From contig JAHHQO010000001.1 in the NCBI GenBank assembly GCA_020026335.1, positions 186,001-250,000 of the forward strand: 64,000 bases of DNA. The letters run 5' to 3'. This stretch comes from Alistipes sp. (GTDB lineage Bacteria > Bacteroidota > Bacteroidia > Bacteroidales > Rikenellaceae). A model generated the notes under the pieces. It ran no database searches, was not told the DNA's origin, and saw nothing but the letters and a program-made list of their open reading frames with translations. The position numbers and the translations under genes are program-made. Of the stretch, positions 25,076 through 33,680 are shown one piece after another (within the stretch, counting starts at the first letter, position 1; the number at the start of each line of letters is the position of its first letter).

Positions 25076-26371
25076 CTACTCCTCGTCTTTTTTCTCCTCC
25101 TCGCCGAAAACATTGTGCTTCAGCTGATTCGGAGATGTAAATTTCATGTTGCGGGTCTGATATGCGGGCTTGGCGAGCAATTTGTCGATGTCCTTGTAAC
25201 GGGTCGATTTGTCGCAGTGGAGCACCAAATCGGCATTGTTCATCTTGCCCGTGATGCGGCGTTGCGGTTTCACCGGCTCAAGGTCGGAGTTGTTGTCGTC
25301 CGATGAACCGATGGTCTGCTGTTCGGGCATCTCGTCGCTCAGGGGGTGTGCCGCTATGTCGTCGAGATTGCTGTTCTCGAAGCCTGTGGCCACCACCACC
25401 AACTCGATGGCATCGTCCAGCTGCGGTTTGACACTCGTACCCCAGATGATGTTGGCGTCCTGTATGTTGCCGAACTTGTCGCGGATGCTGGCGTGGCTCT
25501 GAATGTAGTCCAAAATGCCGTGTACCTCGTCGAGCATCAGACTTTCGGGGTCGGATACCGAGATGTTAATCAAGATGTTCTTCGCACCCGAGATGAGGTT
25601 GTCGTCCAAAAGGGGCGAGAGCAACGAAGCCTCGGCGGCACGCTCCGCACGGTCCTCGCCACGAGCCGTAGCCACCGCCATGTGGGCGCGACCGCTGTCA
25701 CGCATGACGTTCGACACATCGGCGAAGTCGACATTCACAAGGTCGCTCTTCACGGTGATAATCTCGGCGATACCCTTTGTGGCGGAAGCCAATATGTCAT
25801 CGGCCTTGCCGAAGGCCTGCTTCAGCGACAGACGGCCGTAGATTTTCAATATGTTTTCGTTGTCGATAATCAGCAGAGAATCGACACATCGGCGCAGCTC
25901 CTCGATTCCTTTGAGAGCCTGCTCGCGGCGGAGGTTACCCTCCAGACGCAGGGGCGAGGTGACCACCGCCACCGTGAGAATACCCATCTCGCGTGCCAGC
26001 TTGGCAATCACGGGCGAAGCACCCGTACCTGTACCGCCACCCATTCCGGCGGTGATGAATATCATTCGTGCGCCTATCTCCTCGAATTTCTGACGGATGG
26101 CGGCTAAGGAGTTGACGGCGGCTTCGCGTCCCACTTCGGGCACGTTGCCGGCACCACGACCTTCGCCGAGGCAGATTTTCACCTCCACGGGGCTGTTGTC
26201 CAGCGCCTGCTGGTCGGTATTGCAAATCAGGAAGGTGACGTCCTTGATTCCCAATTCGTGCATGTGGTTGACGGCATTACCGCCGGCACCACCCACACCG
26301 ACAACTGCGATGTAAGAACTGCCCGTTGACTGACGCGGTGTGGTAATCTCCGATAAAAGTTCGTCGGCCAT
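25076..26371 (-). CDS. ftsZ: Cell division protein FtsZ
   Basis: A 431-residue tubulin homolog with GVGGAGGNAVNHM (about residues 25-37), GMGGGTGTGASP (the GTP-binding signature), and the T7 loop NVDFADVSNVM that completes the catalytic site of the next subunit. The C-terminal linker of about 100 residues is followed by a conserved-looking KPAYQTRNMKF and a tail ending EEEKKDEE. It polymerises at mid-cell to form the division ring. It lies last among the division genes, 138 nt after ftsA. Confidence 0.97.
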   Translation of the reverse strand: MADELLSEITTPRQSTGSSYIAVVGVGGAGGNAVNHMHELGIKDVTFLICNTDQQALDNSPVEVKICLGEGRGAGNVPEVGREAAVNSLAAIRQKFEEIGARMIFITAGMGGGTGTGASPVIAKLAREMGILTVAVVTSPLRLEGNLRREQALKGIEELRRCVDSLLIIDNENILKIYGRLSLKQAFGKADDILASATKGIAEIITVKSDLVNVDFADVSNVMRDSGRAHMAVATARGEDRAERAAEASLLSPLLDDNLISGAKNILINISVSDPESLMLDEVHGILDYIQSHASIRDKFGNIQDANIIWGTSVKPQLDDAIELVVVATGFENSNLDDIAAHPLSDEMPEQQTIGSSDDNNSDLEPVKPQRRITGKMNNADLVLHCDKSTRYKDIDKLLAKPAYQTRNMKFTSPNQLKHNVFGEEEKKDEE

Positions 26372-26422
26372 ATATTTTTTATCTTTTTATTGTCAATGTT
26401 TTAAATTGCCGGGAGAAGATGA

Positions 26423-26500
26423 TTTTTTTCTTTTTCTTCTTCTCTTTCTCTTCTTCTCTCTCTGTTCCTGTCCTCTGTTCTCTGTTCTCTCTCTCCCCCC
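26423..26500. repeat. Homopyrimidine/homopurine tract between ftsA and ftsZ
   Basis: The plus strand is almost entirely C and T for about 78 nt (only four G), so the ftsZ-sense strand is almost all purine, with repeated GAACAGAG and AGAAGA units. It lies in the ftsA-ftsZ gap. No terminator or promoter element was seen in it. Confidence 0.6.
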
Positions 26501-26509
26501 GGCGGTGTG

Positions 26510-28297
26510 CTAAATTTCTTCGTCGTCCACCGATGAGAATTTCTTGTCCAAATCCTTCAGTGCGTTGCTGAAGATACCCATCCAGTCGCGCTTGCGCTTC
26601 TTGGGGTTGGCTTCATTACCCTCATTGCCCGACTCGTCCTCCTCGATGTGGCGGGGCTGTACGGGCTGTACGGGCTGTTGGGGTTGTACGGGTTGCTGGG
26701 GTGCAACGTGTGTCGGCTCCTCTGCGGTCTGACGGGGCATCTCCTGCTCCGCGGTGACGGGTGCGGGTTGGGGCTGGGGTGCGGGTGCAACGGGACGCGC
26801 AGGCTGCTGTACGGGAGGTACAAAAGTGTGTGCCTGCGGCTGATGCGCGGGCTGCGCTGCCTCCTGTCGGGGCTGACCGCCCGAATAGGGCTGGTGGGGC
26901 TGGGGTTGCACGGGTTGTTGAGCCTGGGGCTGGAACCCTGAGTGAGTGGGGGTGAAGCCGGGACGCGGCTGCTGTGGCTGTTGGGGCTGGGCAGGCTGCT
27001 GCGGCTGGTAACCTCCGTGTGAGGGGGTGAAACCGGTGTGGGGTTGCTGGGGCTGCGGCGTCTGCACGGGGCGTGCTGCCTCGTGGTGCTGCTCGGGTTC
27101 GGGCTGGGGTGCTGCTGCGGGCTTCTCGCGCTCGATGACCGCACACGGGCCCTTCTCCGCGCCCTTAATCAAAAGTCCCACAATGGTGCTGTATGCCGCA
27201 TCGTTCACCTTGTCGAACGATGCTTCGGTGATGCCCGTGTCGGGGAGAGCCACTCTCACGTTCATGTTCGAGAAACGCTTGAACAGCTCGTCGATGTCCT
27301 TCAGCTGTGCCGAACCGCCCGTGAGGACGATACCGCTCGCCAGCTTGTTGAGGAAGCCCGAATCCTTGATTTCGAGCATCGCAAACTCCACGATGTCCGA
27401 GGCGCGTGCCTCGATGACGGTGGCCAGATTGCGCAGTATGATGTCCTTCGACTCGCGAGGGGTGCGGCCGCTCACTCTGAGGATACGGTCTGCCGGAGCG
27501 CGGTCGGCAACTGCCGAACCGTACTCGCGTTTGAGTCGTTCGATGCGCTTCTTGAAGATGCCCATCGAGTAGATATCGCGGTTGATGGCCGAACCACCCA
27601 TGGGAATGGAGGCCACATATCTGAGTGCGTTGTTGTAGTAGACTGCCACATCGGTGACGCCGCCACCCATGTCCACCACAGCCACACCGTCCTCCTTGTC
27701 GTAGGACTGGAGCACGGCCTCGGGCGAGGCGATGACGTTGGGGAACACGCCGATGAGTTTGATGCCCACACGTTTGAGCGCCATGTCGAGACGCTGTATG
27801 GGGGTTTTGTTGCAGAGGATGAAGTTGTAGGTCGAAGCCAGACGACGACCGAACGAACCCACGGGGCTGCACACCTCGCGTTGGTTGTCAATCATGTAGT
27901 TCTGGGGAATACGCTCCATAATCATCTCGTTGTCGGGTGCCTGCACGTTACACATACGGGCATAGAGGGCTTCCACATCAGCATGGGTGATGCTGTTGTG
28001 GGGCTCGGCCACGAACACATGATCGGTGTGACGGGCGCATCTGACGAAGTTACCCGAAATACCGGCATAGGCCTCCGTGATGCGGATGCCGAGCTGTTCC
28101 TCGATTTCCGTCACGGCTTCGCGAATGGCGGAGCTGACCTGTTCGATGTTGTCGATTTGACCGGCGACGACACCTTCGACGGGTTTGGAAACCACACCTA
28201 ACACCTCAATTTCGCCTTCCTCGGTTTTTTCGCCCACGGCGATGACTACAGTTGACGAACCCAAGTCGATGGCAACTGTATAATTTCTTCTTTCCAC
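26510..28297 (-). CDS. ftsA: Cell division protein FtsA with long Pro/Gln-rich C-terminal extension
   Basis: A 595-residue actin-fold ATPase. The actin-like core occupies about residues 1-395: AIDLGSSTVVIAVGEK (phosphate 1), AVVDMGGGVTDVAVY (phosphate 2), GIVLTGGSAQLKDIDEL (adenosine). Then about 150 residues are mostly Pro, Gln, His and Ala, with repeats GFTPSHGGYQPQ and GFTPTHSGFQPQ. The end is a basic/amphipathic segment KKRKRDWMGIFSNALKDLDK that would bind the membrane. The family is usually about 400-450 residues. FtsA anchors FtsZ to the membrane. Confidence 0.95.
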   Translation of the reverse strand: MERRNYTVAIDLGSSTVVIAVGEKTEEGEIEVLGVVSKPVEGVVAGQIDNIEQVSSAIREAVTEIEEQLGIRITEAYAGISGNFVRCARHTDHVFVAEPHNSITHADVEALYARMCNVQAPDNEMIMERIPQNYMIDNQREVCSPVGSFGRRLASTYNFILCNKTPIQRLDMALKRVGIKLIGVFPNVIASPEAVLQSYDKEDGVAVVDMGGGVTDVAVYYNNALRYVASIPMGGSAINRDIYSMGIFKKRIERLKREYGSAVADRAPADRILRVSGRTPRESKDIILRNLATVIEARASDIVEFAMLEIKDSGFLNKLASGIVLTGGSAQLKDIDELFKRFSNMNVRVALPDTGITEASFDKVNDAAYSTIVGLLIKGAEKGPCAVIEREKPAAAPQPEPEQHHEAARPVQTPQPQQPHTGFTPSHGGYQPQQPAQPQQPQQPRPGFTPTHSGFQPQAQQPVQPQPHQPYSGGQPRQEAAQPAHQPQAHTFVPPVQQPARPVAPAPQPQPAPVTAEQEMPRQTAEEPTHVAPQQPVQPQQPVQPVQPRHIEEDESGNEGNEANPKKRKRDWMGIFSNALKDLDKKFSSVDDEEI

Positions 28298-28309
28298 TAT
28301 TTCACACGT

Positions 28310-29410
28310 TTATTTCCTGCATACAACCTGATTGTGGTATCTGACATCGATGTAACGATATCTGTCCCACCCTGTTCTTGAGAGACCCTTGCGATAGAAG
28401 CACAGCAACTTATCGAGTTTACGGTCGATGTTCTCAAGCCTTCCGAACAAAATGATGTGCTGTCCGCTGCGCGGTACCAATTCCAATTCGGGCGAACCGC
28501 TATGTGCTGTGTGCACAACGATTTGCACCAATTCCGACCGCCAGAAGTCATCATTTTCGACTTTTCCCACAAAGTTAAGAAGTTTCGAGAAATCTTCGTA
28601 ACTTTTCACCAACTTTTTTTGTCGCTCACGGCAGGCATTCTGACGCTTCTCCACGGCTTCGAGTCCCTCGTTGATGAGCCGTGCTTCGTAGCGACAGGCC
28701 TTGCGCAGGGCCTGCTTTTTTTTGCGCAGTTCGGCATAGAGTTGGTCCTTGCGTTCCCCACCGGTGAAGAGACGGTTGAGAAGGGGTATGCTCATCTGTC
28801 GTATCTCTTTGAGCTTCTTGTTATTGCGGCGTGCGCGGCGGTAGTAGGGATACTTCAGCGTGTCGAGGTCCGAAATCTGACGGCTGATTTTCTCGACCTC
28901 GCTCTCCACATAGTGGCGCACACTGCCGTGATACGATGCCGGGAAGGGCGGGCGATAGCTGCCCGTGATGACCGGCACATAGAGTGACGAGGAGGAGGGT
29001 GTCTGGAAGACATAACCCTCTTCGGTGACATAGCTGTTCACCCCGTCGGTGAGCAGGCGCAGGAGGGGGTGGTGCTGGCGGATTTCGATGTGGAGCGTGC
29101 CGTAGTGGCTGATGTAGGCCATCACACGGTCGGCAAATCCGTTCTTCTCCACCAGGTGCTCTATGCCCTGCAAATCGACCTGTTCAAAAGGCATACCAAC
29201 GGTGGGTATGCCGCTGCGCTTGAGCCATCGGTTCACCTTCTGCGAGCTGACCAGATGACCGCGTGACGAACTGTCGGAGACCTCTATCTCGATGTTGCGA
29301 ACCACTCTTGCATGACGCTGTGTGCGTGACGAGAGCGCGGCCCACAGGATATAGACCGCCACGCCCGTCCACATAATCAGGAAGAAGGATTTTTTCAGAT
29401 AGGGGTTCAT
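28310..29410 (-). CDS. ftsQ: FtsQ/DivIB-like division protein with a large basic insertion
   Basis: A 366-residue single-pass membrane protein: short N-terminal tail, membrane helix (about 8-25), POTRA-like domain (about 35-115, with SSQKVNRWLKRSGIPTVGMP), a beta domain starting near 120, then a Lys/Arg-rich helical stretch (about 160-270, including RRARRNNKKLKEIRQ and ELRKKKQALRKACR), and a beta end (290-366). Bacteroidetes FtsQ proteins are about 240-260 residues, so roughly 100 residues are inserted. It links FtsA/Z to the septal wall enzymes. It sits between murC and ftsA, which supports the assignment. Confidence 0.83.
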   Translation of the reverse strand: MNPYLKKSFFLIMWTGVAVYILWAALSSRTQRHARVVRNIEIEVSDSSSRGHLVSSQKVNRWLKRSGIPTVGMPFEQVDLQGIEHLVEKNGFADRVMAYISHYGTLHIEIRQHHPLLRLLTDGVNSYVTEEGYVFQTPSSSSLYVPVITGSYRPPFPASYHGSVRHYVESEVEKISRQISDLDTLKYPYYRRARRNNKKLKEIRQMSIPLLNRLFTGGERKDQLYAELRKKKQALRKACRYEARLINEGLEAVEKRQNACRERQKKLVKSYEDFSKLLNFVGKVENDDFWRSELVQIVVHTAHSGSPELELVPRSGQHIILFGRLENIDRKLDKLLCFYRKGLSRTGWDRYRYIDVRYHNQVVCRK

Positions 29411-29428
29411 ACGCCGACTCTCTATGAT

Positions 29429-30811
29429 TTAGCTTTTCTTGCGCAATACCTCTGCCACCGCTTCACAGCAGGCATCGATGTTGCCTGCGCCGAAGCTGAT
29501 GACCACATCGGTGTACATGCCCTCCAGCTCGGCGGCCAGATGCTCTCTGTCTACGATACGGCAGGGTACGGTGACACGCTCGGCGATAATCTCCGAACGA
29601 ATGCCCTCGATAGGCTCCTCGCGTGCCGGATAGATGGGGATAAGCACCACCTCGTCGGCGTGCGACAGAGCCTCGGCAAACTCGCGGTAGAAGTCGCGGG
29701 TGCGGGTGTAGAGGTGGGGCTGGAAGATAGCCGTTACCCGACGGCCGGGGAACATCTTCTTCACCGAGGTGATGGTGGCAGCCAGCTCGTTGGGGTGGTG
29801 GGCATAGTCGTCCATGTAGACCTGACGGGGGGTATTGACATAGAATTCGAAACGGCGTTTCACACCCTCGAAACTGCGCAGTGCCTTTCTCACGGCATCG
29901 TGGTTCAGTTCCCTGCCCTCGTGGCGTGCGGCACACCACAGTGCTGCGGTGGCAGCCACCGAGTTCTCGATGTTCACCCAGCCGGGAATGCCCAGGAAGC
30001 AATCCTCGATGACGCCGTCGGGGGTAACGATGTCGTAGAGGTAGTGTCCGCCCTCCTGCAATCTCACATTGCGGGCGTAGAAGTCACATACGCGGTCGTA
30101 GGAGTAACGCCACACCGCGATGTCGGGGTTGTCCAACACGATGTCCACCCCCTCCTTGATGATGAGGTTGCCACCCTTGTGAATCTGACGCACGAACTGC
30201 GAGAAGGCCTCCTTCACCGCTTCGTAGGTGCCGTAGATGTCCAGATGGTCGGGGTCTACGGAGGTCACCACGGCCGTGTGGGGGTTGAGTCGCAGGAACG
30301 AACGGTCGAATTCGTCGGCCTCGACCGCCATACGCTCGCCCTCACCGAGAACGAGGTTGCCGTCGAAGTTCTTGGAGATACCGCCCAAAAATGCAGAACC
30401 GCCCCCCGTGATGACGTGGTTCATCCACGCGATGAGGGTCGATGTGGTGGTCTTGCCGTGAGTACCTGCCACTGCCATGACATACTTTCCGGCGGTGAGG
30501 TGACCCAGTATCTGCGAACGCTTCTCGATGGTGAATCCCTGCTCGCGGAAGTAGCAGAACTCGCTGTGCTCCACGGGAATGGCGGGGGTGAAGATAACGA
30601 GCGTGTGTTCCTTGTCGAGGAAGGGCTGTGGAATGAGCGAGAGGTCGTCATCGTAGTGGATGTCGGCACCCTCCTGCTCCAGACGCTCGGTGAGTCGGGT
30701 CTTGGTGCGGTCGTAGCCTGCCACGCGCTTGCCCTCGTGGAGGAAGTAGCGGGCAATGGCACTCATGCCGATGCCACCGATGCCCAAGAAATATACGTTA
30801 TCGAATTGCAT
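29429..30811 (-). CDS. murC: UDP-N-acetylmuramate--L-alanine ligase
   Basis: A 460-residue Mur ligase starting MQFDNVYFLGIGGIGMSAIA (nucleotide-binding N-terminal domain), with the central ATP-binding loop AVAGTHGKTTTSTLIAWM (about residues 115-132) and the substrate part FDRSFLRLNPHTAVVTSVDPDHLD. It adds the first amino acid to UDP-MurNAc in peptidoglycan synthesis. Its first codon overlaps the last base of murG, and ftsQ follows 18 nt later. Confidence 0.97.
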   Translation of the reverse strand: MQFDNVYFLGIGGIGMSAIARYFLHEGKRVAGYDRTKTRLTERLEQEGADIHYDDDLSLIPQPFLDKEHTLVIFTPAIPVEHSEFCYFREQGFTIEKRSQILGHLTAGKYVMAVAGTHGKTTTSTLIAWMNHVITGGGSAFLGGISKNFDGNLVLGEGERMAVEADEFDRSFLRLNPHTAVVTSVDPDHLDIYGTYEAVKEAFSQFVRQIHKGGNLIIKEGVDIVLDNPDIAVWRYSYDRVCDFYARNVRLQEGGHYLYDIVTPDGVIEDCFLGIPGWVNIENSVAATAALWCAARHEGRELNHDAVRKALRSFEGVKRRFEFYVNTPRQVYMDDYAHHPNELAATITSVKKMFPGRRVTAIFQPHLYTRTRDFYREFAEALSHADEVVLIPIYPAREEPIEGIRSEIIAERVTVPCRIVDREHLAAELEGMYTDVVISFGAGNIDACCEAVAEVLRKKS

Positions 30812-31926
30812 TATTCTATCAGTTTTAATATTTCATCAACAATGTCTTCTGCCGCACGGGGACGCGCCAACGCCTCGATGTTGCGGCTCATCTGCTCCAG
30901 ACGCTGCGGGTCGGCGAGCAGTTCCAGTGCCGCAGGCATGGCCTTCTCCCTGCACTCCGCATCGCGTACCAGCAGGGCGGCACCCTTCTCCTCCAACGCT
31001 CGCGCGTTCTTGGTCTGATGGTCCTCTGCCACATTGGGCGAGGGGACAAAAATCACGGGCTTGGCCACCAGACACAACTCCGACACCGTGCCGGCACCAC
31101 TGCGTGAGATGACCACATCGGCAGCCGCATAGGCATAGTCCATACGGTCGATGAATGCACCCTGCCAGATGCCTTTTGTGGGGTGTGCCTCGAGGAACGA
31201 ACGCATCTCGCGCTCGTAATATTTTCCCGTCTGCCAAATTACCTGCACGGGGGCTTCGCCTTGGAGTGAAGAAATCCATGCCTTCATCATCTCGTTGAGG
31301 GCGCGTGTGCCCAGCGAGCCGCCCACCACCGGAATCACGGGCTTCTCTGCATCGAAACCGAAGTGGCGGAGAGCCTCCTCACGGGGACAGCTGTCCTTCG
31401 AGAAGCGACCGCGCAGGGGGTTACCCGTCTTGACGATGTTGGCGGCAGGGAAGAAACGCTCCATGCCGTCATAGGCGGTGCAGATGCGGCGTGCGTGACG
31501 ACCCAAAATCTTGTTGGTGAGTCCTGCATAGGAGTTCTGCTCCTGTATGAGGGTGGGGATACCCATACGCTGTGCCGACCACAGTACGGGGGCACTGGCG
31601 TAACCGCCGAAGCCCACCACGGCATCGGCACCAAACTCGCGAATGGTCTTGCGGGCCTTGCTCAGCGAGCGGAATATCTTTACCGGGATAGCGATGTTGT
31701 TGCGCAGGTTGTGCCATGTGAGCTGACGTTGCAGACCCACCACCGGCAGACCCACGATACGGTAGCCCAGTGCCGGCACTTTCTCCATCTCCATCTTGCC
31801 CTCGGCACCCACAAACAACAACTCCACGTCGTCGCCCAGGCGGCGTTTCAGGGCTTCGGCAACAGCCACGGCAGGGTAGATGTGGCCACCCGTACCGCCA
31901 CCCGAAAGAATAATCTTCTTTGACAT
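30811..31926 (-). CDS. murG: UDP-GlcNAc:lipid I transferase MurG
   Basis: A 371-residue GT-B glycosyltransferase. The N-terminal lipid/acceptor loop is IILSGGGTGGHIYPAVAVAEAL, and the nucleotide-sugar part includes VIPVVGGSLGTRALNEM and SRSGAGTVSELCLVAKP. It makes lipid II at the inner membrane. It is the first gene of the division/wall group here. ftsW and earlier genes of the cluster, usual upstream neighbours, are not present. Confidence 0.97.
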   Translation of the reverse strand: MSKKIILSGGGTGGHIYPAVAVAEALKRRLGDDVELLFVGAEGKMEMEKVPALGYRIVGLPVVGLQRQLTWHNLRNNIAIPVKIFRSLSKARKTIREFGADAVVGFGGYASAPVLWSAQRMGIPTLIQEQNSYAGLTNKILGRHARRICTAYDGMERFFPAANIVKTGNPLRGRFSKDSCPREEALRHFGFDAEKPVIPVVGGSLGTRALNEMMKAWISSLQGEAPVQVIWQTGKYYEREMRSFLEAHPTKGIWQGAFIDRMDYAYAAADVVISRSGAGTVSELCLVAKPVIFVPSPNVAEDHQTKNARALEEKGAALLVRDAECREKAMPAALELLADPQRLEQMSRNIEALARPRAAEDIVDEILKLIE

Positions 31927-32016
31927 AACTTATTCAGTTTTTCGTCCTATACTGTTCCGTCCTCACCCCCGAAAGGGTCATGGGCGGAGAATGTTTTTTT
32001 CTAATTTGTTTTTTTT

Positions 32017-32112
32017 GCCTTCGGAGCCTCCTGCCCCCTCGGTGCTCTCCTGCCCCTCGGTGCCTCCTTGTCTCCTTGGTTCTGTCTTCTGCCCCTCGGT
32101 GCTTGTCCCCCC
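32017..32112. repeat. Imperfect direct repeats in the murG upstream region
   Basis: The plus strand repeats TGCCCCTCGGTGC three times, with a related TGCCTTCGGAGC copy, spaced 19-40 nt, ending just before the comM stop codon. The sense strand for murG therefore carries several GCACCGAGGGGCA units. Function unknown. Confidence 0.45.
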
Positions 32113-32117
32113 CCTCG

Positions 32118-33656
32118 CTATCGGCCCCAGGTGCCGCGGTCGAGGGAACGGTAGTTGATGGCCTCGGCCAAATCCGCAGCTTCGATGTGGGGACGACCCG
32201 CCAGGTCGGCGATGGTGCGTGCCACCTTCAAGATGCGGTCGTAGGCTCGTGCCGAGAGCGAGAGTCGGTGCATGGCCTGCTCCAAAAGTCGTGACGAGGC
32301 CTCGTCCAGAGCGCAGTAACGGCGCAACATCGCGCTGTTCATCATGGCGTTGGTGTGTACTCCGGGCGTGTCGGCAAAGCGCAGACGCTGAATCTCGCGG
32401 GCGCGACAGACACGTTCGCGTATCACGGCACTCTTTTCACCCTCTGGAGCATGGCTCAGCTCCTCGGGCGGTACGGGTGTCACCTCTATGTGCATATCGA
32501 TACGGTCCATCAGCGGGCCCGATATGCGACCCATGTAGCGATGCACCATGTTCTGCGAGCAGGTACATTCGCGCGTGGGGTGGTTGTAGTAACCGCACGG
32601 ACAGGGATTCATGGCGGCGATGAGGGTGAAGTTGGCAGGATATTGCACCCTGTATTTCACTCTCGACACCGTGATGCGCTTCTCCTCCAAGGGCTGTCGC
32701 ATGACCTCCAACACGCTGCGTCCGAATTCGGGCAACTCGTCGAGGAAGAGAACACCGTTGTGTGCCAGAGACACCTCACCGGGCTGTGGAAACTGACCTC
32801 CGCCAATGAGTGCCACGGGCGAGATGGTGTGGTGGGGTGCGCGGAACGGACGCTGACGCATCAGCCCCGAGATGTCGGAAAGACCCGCCACGGAGTGGAT
32901 TTTTGTGGTCTCCAGCGACTCCTCGGGAGTCAGGGGCGGCAGTATCGAGGGCAGACGGCGTGCGAGCATCGTCTTGCCCGAACCGGGCGAGCCTATCATC
33001 AGCACGTTGTGACCTCCTGCCGCGGCGATTTCGAGGGCGCGCTTGACATGAAGCTGTCCCTTGACATCGGCAAAATCCTCGTTGTAGAGTTCTCTCGTGG
33101 GGTCGGCACTCTCCATTTGTGGGGCTTGCGAGGGGAGGATTTCCTCCTCGTGGTTGAGGTAGGCGATGGTCTGGCGCAGACTCTCCACGCCGATGACCTC
33201 TATTCCCTCCACCACGGCAGCCTCACGGGCATTCTCCGAGGCGACAATCAGTCGTGCAATGCCCTTCTCGCGGGCGGCAATCGCCATGGGAAGGATTCCC
33301 TTCACGGGGCGTACCGTGCCGTCCAACGACAACTCGCCGGCAAAGAGCGAACCCTCGATTTCCTCGGCGGCGATGCGCTGCATGGCGGCGAGTATGCCCA
33401 CGGCTATCGGCAGGTCGAAACCCGAACCCTCCTTGCGCAGGTCGGCAGGGGCGAGGTTGACGACCACCTTCTTGCCCGACATTCTCTCGCCGGAGTTCTC
33501 AAAGGCGGCTCTGATGCGTTGTTCGCTCTCCTTGACCGCATTGTCGGGCAGACCCACAAGGAACATGCCCAACCCTCCGCCGGCGATATTGACCTCCACG
33601 GCCACCGGCAGGGCATCGATACCAACAATCGTGGCAGTGAACGTGCGCACAAACAT
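32118..33656 (-). CDS. comM: YifB/ComM-family AAA+ (Mg-chelatase-like) protein
   Basis: A 512-residue protein with a Lon-protease-like N-terminal domain (about 1-170; SFAGELSLDG-like region), then an Mg-chelatase AAA+ core: Walker A GSPGSGKTMLARRLPS (about 217-232), GVLFLDELPEF, and the zinc-like loop NPCPCGYYNHPTRECTC, and a C-terminal domain with LSARAYDRILKVARTIADL. ComM-type helicases help branch migration during natural transformation. It starts 24 nt after dnaB. Confidence 0.93.
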   Translation of the reverse strand: MFVRTFTATIVGIDALPVAVEVNIAGGGLGMFLVGLPDNAVKESEQRIRAAFENSGERMSGKKVVVNLAPADLRKEGSGFDLPIAVGILAAMQRIAAEEIEGSLFAGELSLDGTVRPVKGILPMAIAAREKGIARLIVASENAREAAVVEGIEVIGVESLRQTIAYLNHEEEILPSQAPQMESADPTRELYNEDFADVKGQLHVKRALEIAAAGGHNVLMIGSPGSGKTMLARRLPSILPPLTPEESLETTKIHSVAGLSDISGLMRQRPFRAPHHTISPVALIGGGQFPQPGEVSLAHNGVLFLDELPEFGRSVLEVMRQPLEEKRITVSRVKYRVQYPANFTLIAAMNPCPCGYYNHPTRECTCSQNMVHRYMGRISGPLMDRIDMHIEVTPVPPEELSHAPEGEKSAVIRERVCRAREIQRLRFADTPGVHTNAMMNSAMLRRYCALDEASSRLLEQAMHRLSLSARAYDRILKVARTIADLAGRPHIEAADLAEAINYRSLDRGTWGR

Positions 33657-33680
33657 CTCTGTCTCGGTTTTTAGGGGTGA

